From contig JAHBUD010000001.1 of assembly GCA_019638255.1 (NCBI GenBank), positions 2,852,001 to 2,916,000 of the forward strand: 64,000 bases of DNA, given 5' to 3'. Of the stretch, positions 49,882 through 57,419 are shown one piece after another. The notes beneath the pieces were generated by a model, which saw nothing but the letters and a program-made list of their open reading frames with translations, was not told the DNA's origin and searched no databases. A program made the position numbers and the translations under genes. The first letter of the stretch is position 1, and every line of letters begins with the position of its first letter. This stretch comes from Cyclobacteriaceae bacterium. GTDB lineage: Bacteria; Bacteroidota; Bacteroidia; Cytophagales; Cyclobacteriaceae.

Positions 49882-50684
49882 AAGTCAGTCTGTTGATTCT
49901 TTTTTTAGCTGCTATAATCACCGATCCGGCCCGGATCGGGAAGATTAACCGTGCAAAGGATGAAGCAAAAAAAGCTTACCAGGCCGGTGATTATCAAACC
50001 GCAGTAAGTAAATATCAGTATTTAAAAGATTCCTTAGGGGTTAATGAAGACGAGGTGCTTCTTAACCTTGCCAATGCCTATTTCGAATTGAATGACACCA
50101 CCGCAGCCCTGCAGCATTACCAGCAACTGACGCAAAGCAGTAACGGCAAAATCAAATCATTAGCCCAACAACAACTGGGGGTTACCCGTAACCGGCAAGC
50201 TAAGTTCGAAGATGCGTTGAACCATTTCAAAGAAGCCATTAAAGCAGACCCAACCAACATGGATGCCCGCTATAATTACGAGCTATTGAAGCGTAAACTG
50301 GACGAGCAGAAAAAACAAGACCAGCAACAAAATCAGGATAAGGACCAGCAGAAAGACGATAAACAAGATCAACAAAAGAAGGACGATCAAAAGAAAGAGC
50401 AGGAAAAGAAAGAACAGGACAAACAAGACAAGAAGGATGAGTCAGGTAAGCCTGATGATCAGAAGAAAGATGAAAAACAAGAGCAGCAACAGCAGGAACA
50501 ATCCGGCAAAGAAGATGAGAAAAAAGAAAATCAACCTTCTTCTGAAAAATTGCAGCAAATGAAGATCAGCCAGGAGGCTGCCAACAAGATTCTGGAGGCC
50601 ATGAGAAATCAGGAAGTTCAGTACCTTCAACAAAACAAGCGAAAGGCAACACAACCAAAAGACAAGAATAAACCCGATTGGTAG
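49878..50684 (+). CDS. batC: TPR-repeat protein with Lys/Gln/Asp-rich tail, BatC-like
   Basis: A 268-residue protein. A short N-terminal hydrophobic segment (LLILFLAAIIT) is followed by TPR units at about 28-130 (EAKKAYQAGDYQTAVSKYQY, LLNLANAYFELNDTTAALQH, and the third at EDALNHFKEAIKADP). Residues about 145-235 are almost entirely Lys, Gln, Asp and Glu, likely a long charged coiled segment. The domain order fits BatC. The ATG overlaps the vWA gene stop, so the two are co-translated and may form a periplasmic-facing complex. Confidence 0.85.
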   Translation: MKVSLLILFLAAIITDPARIGKINRAKDEAKKAYQAGDYQTAVSKYQYLKDSLGVNEDEVLLNLANAYFELNDTTAALQHYQQLTQSSNGKIKSLAQQQLGVTRNRQAKFEDALNHFKEAIKADPTNMDARYNYELLKRKLDEQKKQDQQQNQDKDQQKDDKQDQQKKDDQKKEQEKKEQDKQDKKDESGKPDDQKKDEKQEQQQQEQSGKEDEKKENQPSSEKLQQMKISQEAANKILEAMRNQEVQYLQQNKRKATQPKDKNKPDW

Positions 50685-50766
50685 AACGGGTTGCATGATG
50701 TACGTTCAAAGTATTTCAAACCACTAAAACCCGAAACCCTTAACCCGACACGTAACAAAACAAACT

Positions 50767-51945
50767 ATGAAAGAAGTATACATCATATCAGCCGTACGTA
50801 CACCCATTGGCAGTTTTGGAGGAAGCCTTGCTTCTGTATCTGCTATTCAGCTTGGGGCAGTGGCCGTAAAAGGTGCACTCAACAAAGCAGGCATTGAACC
50901 CGGTTTGGTGCAGGAAGTTTTTCTGGGCAACGTTATTTCCTCCGGTTTGCAACAAGCCCCGGCTACTCAGGTTGCTGTAGCCGCTGGACTTGGCTATGAG
51001 ATTCCTTGTACGCTAATCAATAAAGTTTGTGCATCAGGCATGAAGGCCATCATGGTAGGAGCACAATCCATCATGCTGGGGCAGAATGATGTTGTTATTG
51101 CCGGTGGCATGGAGAGCATGTCAAATATTCCTTATTACTTATTAAAAGCGCGCTACGGTTATCGCTATGGAAATGGTGAAGTGGTGGACGGCCTTACTTA
51201 CGATGGCCTCACCGATGTTTACAACCGTTGCGCCATGGGGGTATGTGCCGATAACACCGCCAAAGAAATGAATATCTCCCGACAGGATCAGGATAACTAT
51301 GCCATCAATTCCTACAAACGGGCAGCTGCTGCATGGGCAGCCGGTAAATTCAAAGATGAAGTGGTGCCGGTGGAGATAACCGACAGAAAAGGAAATGTGT
51401 CGCTGTTTGCAGAAGATGAGGAATACAAAAACGTAAACTTCGAAAAGATTCCTGCATTAAAGGCGGTGTTCACCAAAGATGGCACCGTAACAGCCGCCAA
51501 TGCTTCCACCATAAATGATGGCGCTTCTGCACTTGTATTGATGAGCAAAGAGAAAGCCATAGAACTTGGCTTGAAACCCATTGCCAAAATTCGCGGCTTT
51601 GGCGATGCGGCTCAAGATCCGATGTGGTTTACCACCACCCCTTCACTTGCCATTCCAAAGGCTATTCACCATGCCGGTGTGCAGGCAAAAGACATCAGCT
51701 ACTACGAAATCAATGAGGCTTTCTCAGCCGTTGCCATAGCCAACAACATTAAGCTGGGACTTGACCCCGAAAAAGTAAATGTAAATGGCGGAGCAGTGGC
51801 CATCGGTCATCCATTAGGTGCCTCCGGAGCGCGAATTGTTGCCACACTTATTAATGTGCTGAAGCAGAACAATTCAACGCTTGGGGCAGCCGGTATTTGC
51901 AACGGTGGTGGTGGTGCATCGGCCATTGTTATTGAAAATATGTAA
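50767..51945 (+). CDS. Acetyl-CoA C-acetyltransferase (thiolase)
   Basis: A 392-residue thiolase II. Catalytic features are Cys88 in INKVCASGMKAIMVGAQSI, the His in VNGGAVAIGHPLGASGARI and the second Cys in AGICNGGGGASAIVIE. The N-terminus YIISAVRTPIGSFGG is diagnostic for the family. It condenses two acetyl-CoA (or cleaves acetoacetyl-CoA) in fatty-acid and ketone metabolism. It has no partner genes of a beta-oxidation operon nearby, so its specific pathway is open. Confidence 0.94.
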   Translation: MKEVYIISAVRTPIGSFGGSLASVSAIQLGAVAVKGALNKAGIEPGLVQEVFLGNVISSGLQQAPATQVAVAAGLGYEIPCTLINKVCASGMKAIMVGAQSIMLGQNDVVIAGGMESMSNIPYYLLKARYGYRYGNGEVVDGLTYDGLTDVYNRCAMGVCADNTAKEMNISRQDQDNYAINSYKRAAAAWAAGKFKDEVVPVEITDRKGNVSLFAEDEEYKNVNFEKIPALKAVFTKDGTVTAANASTINDGASALVLMSKEKAIELGLKPIAKIRGFGDAAQDPMWFTTTPSLAIPKAIHHAGVQAKDISYYEINEAFSAVAIANNIKLGLDPEKVNVNGGAVAIGHPLGASGARIVATLINVLKQNNSTLGAAGICNGGGGASAIVIENM

Positions 51946-51963
51946 ACCCTGGAATTAATTTTG
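51932..51963 (+). promoter_or_regulatory. Candidate promoter for the MORN-type repeat protein
   Basis: TTG at 51932-51934 is followed after 21 bases by TAATTTTG (51956-51963), matching TTG-N17-23-TAnnTTTG. It overlaps the 3' end of the thiolase gene and would start transcription about 50 bases ahead of the ATG at 52019. Confidence 0.5.
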
Positions 51964-52018
51964 CCAGACAATAACCCTGAAACCCCATCGTTTCGGAAGT
52001 ATTGAAATCCAGTTGAGC

Positions 52019-53329
52019 ATGATTCGTCATTGCATCGTTGTACTTACCACACTAATTCCCCAATTCGTTGCAGCTCAACGTGAGGTGCGCACGTATTACG
52101 ATGCCTCACGAACCCAATTACAGGAAGTGTATGCCGTTGCACGCGAAGACAATGAAAAAATAATAGGCAAGTATCAACGGTTTTATCCGGATGGAAAGCT
52201 TGCTGTGGATGGTAACTTTGCCAACGGAAAAAAATCAGGAGAATTCACCGAATACCATGAAACCGGTCAGCTTGCCCGGAAGCTTGTTTACGTTAATGGC
52301 ATGCGTCACGGTCCGGTGGAAGTGTTTGATGAAAATGGCAAAAAAGTACAACGCGCCTATTACCAAAATGATATACTGGTTGATAGTGTACAGTCTTATT
52401 ACGACAATGGTGTGATGAAAAGTGAAACGGTTTTCAAAAAAGGAAAACCAGATGGTGTGGTGCGGGAGTACTACGCCAATGGAAATCTGAAAACTGAGAT
52501 TAACTACCTTAACGGCAAGCCCAATGGCATTACCCGAAATTTCTACGAAACCGGAATTGTTCAGGAAGAGGCCAATTATAAAAACGGAATCCTGACCGGC
52601 TTTTTAAAGACGTACTATCATGGCGGGCAACTCGAGACTGTTTCAACCATGCAGGATGGTACCAAGAATGGAACCTTTAAAAATTACGATCGTGACGGCA
52701 ATCTTGTGCTGGAGGGATCTTTCCAAAATGGCTTACTTCAAGGTGATAATATAGCCTACTATGCCGATGGCACGGTTAAGCATCGCTTTAAATATGCCGA
52801 AGGCCGTAAAACCGGAACCGGCTGGATATATCATCCGAATGGAAAAGTTAAACTTAAAGAACAGCTCTCCCTTTCCGGCAAAGATTGGGTAATTGATGAA
52901 TATACTGAAAATGAAAAAAGGTTATCGGTAAAACGCTACCGCGACAAACTGCCGCATGGCATCTGGATTTATTATCATGAAGATGGCGCTACCGAACGTA
53001 TAAAAGAGAACTATGAAGCCGGCAAACTCTCGGGAACCCGTTATGAGTACTATGCCAATGGAAAACTAAAATTAGAAGAAACCTACAAGTTCAACCTGCT
53101 TAATGGCCCTTTCAAAACCTGGTATGAAGATGGCGCCCTTCAAACAGAAGGTGAAAGTCGCTCGCAACGTAAGCATGGCTTGTTTACGGCTTACCATCCG
53201 AATGGAAAAATTAAGGAGCAAGGCGAATACGTTGCCGATAAAAAACACAAGGAGTGGAAGGAATTTGACGAAGCCGGCAACCTGACCCGCACGTACCTTT
53301 TTAAAGCGGGAATTTTAGTTGATCAATAG
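52019..53329 (+). CDS. Secreted MORN/YwqK-type repeat protein
   Basis: 436 residues from the ATG at 52019; a TTG six bases earlier is also open but less likely. An N-terminal signal peptide (IVVLTTLIPQFVAAQ) is followed by about 14 repeats of 22-24 residues built on G.....YY.NG.L(K)...Y..GK..G patterns, as in YwqK antitoxin-like and MORN repeats. Such repeats form extended beta sheets. The function in this organism is unknown. Despite the family nickname no toxin gene is nearby. Confidence 0.85.
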   Translation: MIRHCIVVLTTLIPQFVAAQREVRTYYDASRTQLQEVYAVAREDNEKIIGKYQRFYPDGKLAVDGNFANGKKSGEFTEYHETGQLARKLVYVNGMRHGPVEVFDENGKKVQRAYYQNDILVDSVQSYYDNGVMKSETVFKKGKPDGVVREYYANGNLKTEINYLNGKPNGITRNFYETGIVQEEANYKNGILTGFLKTYYHGGQLETVSTMQDGTKNGTFKNYDRDGNLVLEGSFQNGLLQGDNIAYYADGTVKHRFKYAEGRKTGTGWIYHPNGKVKLKEQLSLSGKDWVIDEYTENEKRLSVKRYRDKLPHGIWIYYHEDGATERIKENYEAGKLSGTRYEYYANGKLKLEETYKFNLLNGPFKTWYEDGALQTEGESRSQRKHGLFTAYHPNGKIKEQGEYVADKKHKEWKEFDEAGNLTRTYLFKAGILVDQ

Positions 53330-53401
53330 TTGACATCATTTTAATAGCGGCCAGGGAATTTTCTTACCCTAAGTTTTAATTACTTTACGCTTTATTAAGC
53401 T

Positions 53402-54355
53402 ATGGAGGCGTTAAAAGAAACTCACTACTCATTTCCCGGTCAAACTGGTTTTTACCGGGGTAAGGTTCGCGATGTTTATTACTTCGGCAACATCATGGCC
53501 GTGGTGGCTACCGACCGGATTTCAGCATTCGATGTAGTCCTTCCTCGGGCCATCCCCGACAAGGGAAGGGTGCTTAACCTGATTGCCGCAAAAAATCTTG
53601 AAGCCACAAAAGGTTTGGTGCCCAACTGGGTCATCCAAACACCCGATCCGAATGTAACCATCGGCTATACGTGCCAGCCTTTTCCTATTGAAATGGTAAT
53701 ACGCGGCTACCTGGCAGGGCATGCCTGGCGTGAATACCGAGCCGGCAAGCGAATACTTTGTGGTGTTCCGCTTCCCGAAGGTTTAAAGGAAAACGACAAA
53801 CTCCCCCACCCCATCATCACGCCCACTACAAAAGCCCACGAAGGGCACGATGAGGATATATCGCGAGAGGAAATATTAAAAAGAAAACTCGTCAGCGAAC
53901 AAGCATACGTACAACTGGAAGAATATACCCACACACTTTTTGCAAAAGGATCAGCCCTTGCGGCTCAGCGTGGACTTCTATTAGTGGATACGAAATATGA
54001 ATTCGGAACAAACAACGGAACAATCTATCTCATTGATGAAGTGCATACACCCGATTCTTCACGTTACTTCTATGCATCAGGTTATGATGAGCGGCAACAG
54101 AAAGGTGAACCGCAGAAACAACTATCCAAAGAATTTGTTCGGCAGTGGTTAATTGAAAACGGATTTCAGGGCAAGGAAGGCCAACAGGTACCGGAAATGA
54201 CTGACTCGGTAGTAGCCTCTATTGCTGCGCGCTACCAGGAATTATTTCAACAAGTTACCGGTTCATCGCTTGAACCCGTTGTTTATTCGACTATCGCCCA
54301 AAGAATAGAACAAAGTATCCTTAATTCCCTAAAATCCGTTAATTTAGGCGTTTGA
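53402..54355 (+). CDS. purC: Phosphoribosylaminoimidazole-succinocarboxamide synthase
   Basis: A 317-residue SAICAR synthase. Family motifs are visible in order: [12 protein letters not shown] near the N-terminus, [31 protein letters not shown], then [43 protein letters not shown] and the C-terminal segment [19 protein letters not shown]. This is the longer form found in many Bacteroidota. It performs the eighth step of purine synthesis, joining aspartate to CAIR with ATP. Its neighbours are unrelated, so it is probably its own transcription unit with the STAS gene after it. Confidence 0.96.
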   Translation: MEALKETHYSFPGQTGFYRGKVRDVYYFGNIMAVVATDRISAFDVVLPRAIPDKGRVLNLIAAKNLEATKGLVPNWVIQTPDPNVTIGYTCQPFPIEMVIRGYLAGHAWREYRAGKRILCGVPLPEGLKENDKLPHPIITPTTKAHEGHDEDISREEILKRKLVSEQAYVQLEEYTHTLFAKGSALAAQRGLLLVDTKYEFGTNNGTIYLIDEVHTPDSSRYFYASGYDERQQKGEPQKQLSKEFVRQWLIENGFQGKEGQQVPEMTDSVVASIAARYQELFQQVTGSSLEPVVYSTIAQRIEQSILNSLKSVNLGV

Positions 54356-54388
54356 AATACAGAACTTTTAACCATTGAATTTTAAGAA

Positions 54389-54769
54389 ATGAAGTATACC
54401 ATTGATAAGCAGGAAAAGTATTGTCTGATGCGCTTGCACGAAGAAAAGCTGGATTCGAGCGTTGCCCCCGGACTGAAATCAGAATTAATAACATTACATG
54501 CTGAAGGCGTACGGAATATTGTGCTGGATTTGAGCGAAGTAAAATACACTGACTCTTCAGGACTTAGTGCATTGTTGGTAGGAAACCGCATCGTTCAGGA
54601 AGACGGAGGAATTTTTGTCCTTACATTGCTTTCCGATCACACTGCCAAGCTGATTAAAATTTCCCAACTGGACAGCGTGCTTACCATTCTACCCACGGTT
54701 GAGGAAGCGATCGATACTGTTTTTATGCATGAGATTGAAAAAGATCTTAAGAATACGGATGGTAATTAA
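54389..54769 (+). CDS. STAS-domain protein (anti-sigma-factor antagonist-like)
   Basis: A 126-residue single STAS domain. The phosphorylatable serine region is VKYTDSSGLSALLVGN (DSSGL motif), preceded by the beta-alpha unit of GVRNIVLDLSE and followed by FVLTLLSDHTAKLIKISQLDSVL. Such proteins bind partner kinases or sigma-control proteins and switch by Ser phosphorylation. No partner kinase is encoded beside it. A strong terminator follows. Confidence 0.88.
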   Translation: MKYTIDKQEKYCLMRLHEEKLDSSVAPGLKSELITLHAEGVRNIVLDLSEVKYTDSSGLSALLVGNRIVQEDGGIFVLTLLSDHTAKLIKISQLDSVLTILPTVEEAIDTVFMHEIEKDLKNTDGN

Positions 54770-54791
54770 AAGTTAATTGAGTATTCATACT

Positions 54792-54822
54792 GACCAAAAC
54801 CCCACCAGGTTTTGGTCTTTTT
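54792..54822 (+). terminator. Rho-independent terminator after the STAS gene
   Basis: A perfect 10-bp stem GACCAAAACC/GGTTTTGGTC (54792-54801 with 54808-54817) with a 6-base loop is followed by five T. Confidence 0.88.
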
Positions 54823-54836
54823 ATTTTTCGATGATC

Positions 54837-54957
54837 CGTAAAGATACCATAAAACCTTTTTTATGTCATCGCGGGCTTGACCCGCGATCTCAATCATCAA
54901 GCTCAGAGCTTGTCTACCACAAAGCCTGGGTCAGCTTGACGATTTGGAATCTTTACG
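54837..54957. repeat. REP-like palindromic element in intergenic gap
   Basis: A 121-base stretch bounded by the inverted pair CGTAAAGAT (54837-54845) and ATCTTTACG (54949-54957). Inside is a perfect 8-bp hairpin ATCGCGGG-CTTGA-CCCGCGAT (54868-54888). It holds no gene. The hairpin wording resembles dispersed REP-type sequences. Only one copy is in this window, so its repeat status is an inference. Confidence 0.5.
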
Positions 54958-54982
54958 AACCGTCAGTTTTTAGTTATACCGG

Positions 54983-55900
54983 ATGAGTTTCAAAATTACC
55001 ATACTTGGATCGAGTGGCGCTGTACCTGCCTTTGGCCGCTTTCCATCCGCACAGCTCATAGAAATCCAAAATGAGTTTTTCATGGTTGATTGTGGCGAAG
55101 GCGCGCAGATGCAATTGATGCGCTTCAACATCAACCTGCACCGCATCAACCACATCTTTATTTCCCACTTGCACGGGGACCATTACCTGGGTTTGATGGG
55201 GTTGATCTTTACCATGCACCTGAATCACCGTACCAACGACCTGCACCTGTACAGCCATCGTGGGTTAGCCGAAATCATCACTACGCAATTCCGTTATTCG
55301 TTCTCCGCGCCACGGTTTAACATCATTCTGCATACACTTACTCCGGGAAAGGAAGAAATTATATTTGAAAACAAATACCTCACCGTAACCACATTACCCC
55401 TTCGGCATAAACTTGACTGCTCAGGCTTTTTCTTTCGCGAAAAGCCAAAACCCAGAAGAATTGATAAAGATTTACTACCAGCTGATTTAAGTCTTCAACA
55501 AATTGCAAACCTGAAAACCGGAGCAGACGTTGTCGATGAAAACGGGAATATCCGATACCGGAATGAGAATCTGACCCATGCCCCTCGAAAGTCAAGGAGC
55601 TATGCTTACTGTTCGGATACTGCTTACCTGGAAAGATTGATAAACATCATTCACGAGGTTGATGTTTTGTACCACGAAACAACCTTCATGGAGCAAGACA
55701 ACGATAAAGCTGAAGAGACCTTGCACAGTACAGCCGCACAGGCAGCAACAATTGCCAAAAGGGCAAAAGTTGGTAAGTTGCTCATCGGGCATTTTTCGGC
55801 TCGTTATAAAGACTTAGCCCCGCTGTTACAAGAGGCACAATCCATATTTTCGGCTACCGAGTTGGCAGAAGAAGGAAAAATCTTTACTGTTGAGGAATGA
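54983..55900 (+). CDS. rnz: Ribonuclease Z
   Basis: A 305-residue metallo-beta-lactamase-fold nuclease. The zinc motif is ISHLHGDHYLGLMG (H62, H64, D66, H67), with DCGEGAQMQLMR before it, YCSDTAYLE in the middle and the C-terminal LLIGHFSARYKD containing the last His and the AxARY-like segment of tRNase Z. It trims 3' ends of tRNA precursors, which fits tRNA genes lacking encoded CCA. It overlaps the next transporter gene by 4 bases. Confidence 0.95.
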   Translation: MSFKITILGSSGAVPAFGRFPSAQLIEIQNEFFMVDCGEGAQMQLMRFNINLHRINHIFISHLHGDHYLGLMGLIFTMHLNHRTNDLHLYSHRGLAEIITTQFRYSFSAPRFNIILHTLTPGKEEIIFENKYLTVTTLPLRHKLDCSGFFFREKPKPRRIDKDLLPADLSLQQIANLKTGADVVDENGNIRYRNENLTHAPRKSRSYAYCSDTAYLERLINIIHEVDVLYHETTFMEQDNDKAEETLHSTAAQAATIAKRAKVGKLLIGHFSARYKDLAPLLQEAQSIFSATELAEEGKIFTVEE

Positions 55901-56679
55901 GTACACTGGAACAAAAAAAGAACAGGCTTTTTATAGTGCTCTGCGGAATTTTTCTGACCAATGCCTTGCTGGCTGAAATGATCGGAACAAAAATATTTTC
56001 CGCTGAAACCACCGTAGGGATGGATCCTGCCCACATAAACATCATGGGGTTCTTGATGGATTTTAATCTTACAGCAGGTGTTATCATCTGGCCCATCGTT
56101 TTTATTACAACCGACTTGATAAACGAATATTTTGGAAAGCCTGGTGTTAAACGAATCAGCTACCTCACGGCCCTGCTAATCGCGTATAGCTTTGTAATAA
56201 TCTTCCTGACCATCGAATTACCCCCGGCTCAATGGTGGCTTGATGCCAACAAGTTAGATGAAGAGGGTAACGCGTTTAACATCAACTTTGCCTTTTCAAA
56301 AATTTTCGGTCAGGGGTTAAGGATAATCCTTGGCTCGCTTACAGCCTTCCTTCTTGGACAGTTGGTGGATGTTTTTGTCTTTCAGCGGTTACGAAAAGTT
56401 ACCGGCTCCAAAATGCTCTGGCTACGCGCCACGGGTTCAACCCTTGTATCGCAGTTTGTTGACAGTTTTGTGGTATTGTTCATAGCGTTTTATGGCGTAT
56501 TCACCAACAAACAAATTATAGCCATCGGCATCACCAACTACATCTATAAGTTCGCCATTGCCATTGCGCTTACACCATTGATTTACCTTGGGCATTCACT
56601 CATTGACCGATACCTTGGAAAGGAAAATGCGAAGGCAATCATGGAAGATGCTGCGCAAAAAAGTAAGGGATTCTTTTAG
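55897..56679 (+). CDS. Queuosine precursor transporter (VUT/YhhQ family)
   Basis: A 260-residue membrane protein with about six helices. Family features are the N-terminal LTNALLAEMIGTKIF, then FNLTAGVIIWPIVFITTDLINEYFGKPGVKR and the C-terminal RATGSTLVSQFVDSFVVLFIAFYG. YhhQ-type proteins import queuosine precursors such as preQ0 for tRNA modification. Its 5' end overlaps rnz by 4 bases, joining two tRNA-related functions, and its 3' end overlaps the convergent methyltransferase gene by 4 bases. Confidence 0.92.
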   Translation: MSTLEQKKNRLFIVLCGIFLTNALLAEMIGTKIFSAETTVGMDPAHINIMGFLMDFNLTAGVIIWPIVFITTDLINEYFGKPGVKRISYLTALLIAYSFVIIFLTIELPPAQWWLDANKLDEEGNAFNINFAFSKIFGQGLRIILGSLTAFLLGQLVDVFVFQRLRKVTGSKMLWLRATGSTLVSQFVDSFVVLFIAFYGVFTNKQIIAIGITNYIYKFAIAIALTPLIYLGHSLIDRYLGKENAKAIMEDAAQKSKGFF

Positions 56680-57419
56680 CGTCTTACGCGTAAGGCATGA
56701 CAAATAATGCCGGTAGCTACGGCAGCATTTAGCGACTCAGCCTTTCCGATACGGGGTATGGTTATTTTTTTGGTCACCATTTTTGAAACCTCCTCCGAAA
56801 TCCCCCTCGACTCATTACCGATAATGACAATGCCTCCCCGGTCGAACGAAAATGTATCAATCGACTCACCATCCAGAAAAGTACCCAAAACAGGTACTTT
56901 AACCTGATTTAGATAAGACACGAGTTCGGTATAAAATACAGAAACACGTGTAAAGGAACCCATGCTGGCGTGCAGCACTTTGGGATTATACAACTCAGTA
57001 GTACCCGAAGACGCGATGATCTTCTCGATTCCATACCAATCTGCAATCCGGATGATCGTTCCCAAATTGCCCGGATCACGAATTTCATCCAGCATCAGCA
57101 CAAACTCATCCAAACGGACATCAAGGGTATTGTTGGGCTTCATTTGAACAACCGCCAATGCACTGTCGTTAGTCATAAATTCCCCGACTGACGCCAATAT
57201 ATTATCGTTGACTTCTATGATCTCACCTGAGAAACGTGACAATACCTGATGATTGCTTTCATGAAACCGGGCCGTTGCCAGGATGATGTCGATACGATAA
57301 TCGGATGCCAGCAGCTCCACCACGTTCTTACCACCCTCCACAACAAAACGTTGTTCGGCTTGGCGGTATTTCTTTACTTGCAAAGATTTAATATACTTAA
57401 TGCGGGCTTTAGAAAGCAT
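56676..57419 (-). CDS. SpoU/TrmH family RNA 2'-O-methyltransferase
   Basis: The frame opens at 57443, but the ATG at 57419 starts at family sequence (LSKARIKYIKSLQVKKYR) and gives 247 residues. An N-terminal substrate-binding domain precedes the SPOUT knot: motif 1 DEIRDPGNLGTIIRIADWYGI, motif 2 GGIVIIGNESRGISEEV and motif 3 ITIPRIGKAESLNAAVATGI. It 2'-O-methylates rRNA or tRNA riboses. It is divergent from and slightly overlaps the 5' end of the Omp85 gene, and is convergent with the transporter gene. Confidence 0.92.
   Translation of the reverse strand: MLSKARIKYIKSLQVKKYRQAEQRFVVEGGKNVVELLASDYRIDIILATARFHESNHQVLSRFSGEIIEVNDNILASVGEFMTNDSALAVVQMKPNNTLDVRLDEFVLMLDEIRDPGNLGTIIRIADWYGIEKIIASSGTTELYNPKVLHASMGSFTRVSVFYTELVSYLNQVKVPVLGTFLDGESIDTFSFDRGGIVIIGNESRGISEEVSKMVTKKITIPRIGKAESLNAAVATGIICHALRVRR

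Noticed and set aside
50669..50696. AACCCG/CGGGTT hairpin at the end of the batC gene as a terminator
   Set aside because: The stem is short, overlaps the stop codon and is not followed by a T run.
52019..53329. Toxin-antitoxin locus suggested by the YwqK-type repeats
   Set aside because: The protein is secreted by its signal peptide and has no adjacent toxin-like gene; the name is only a family label.
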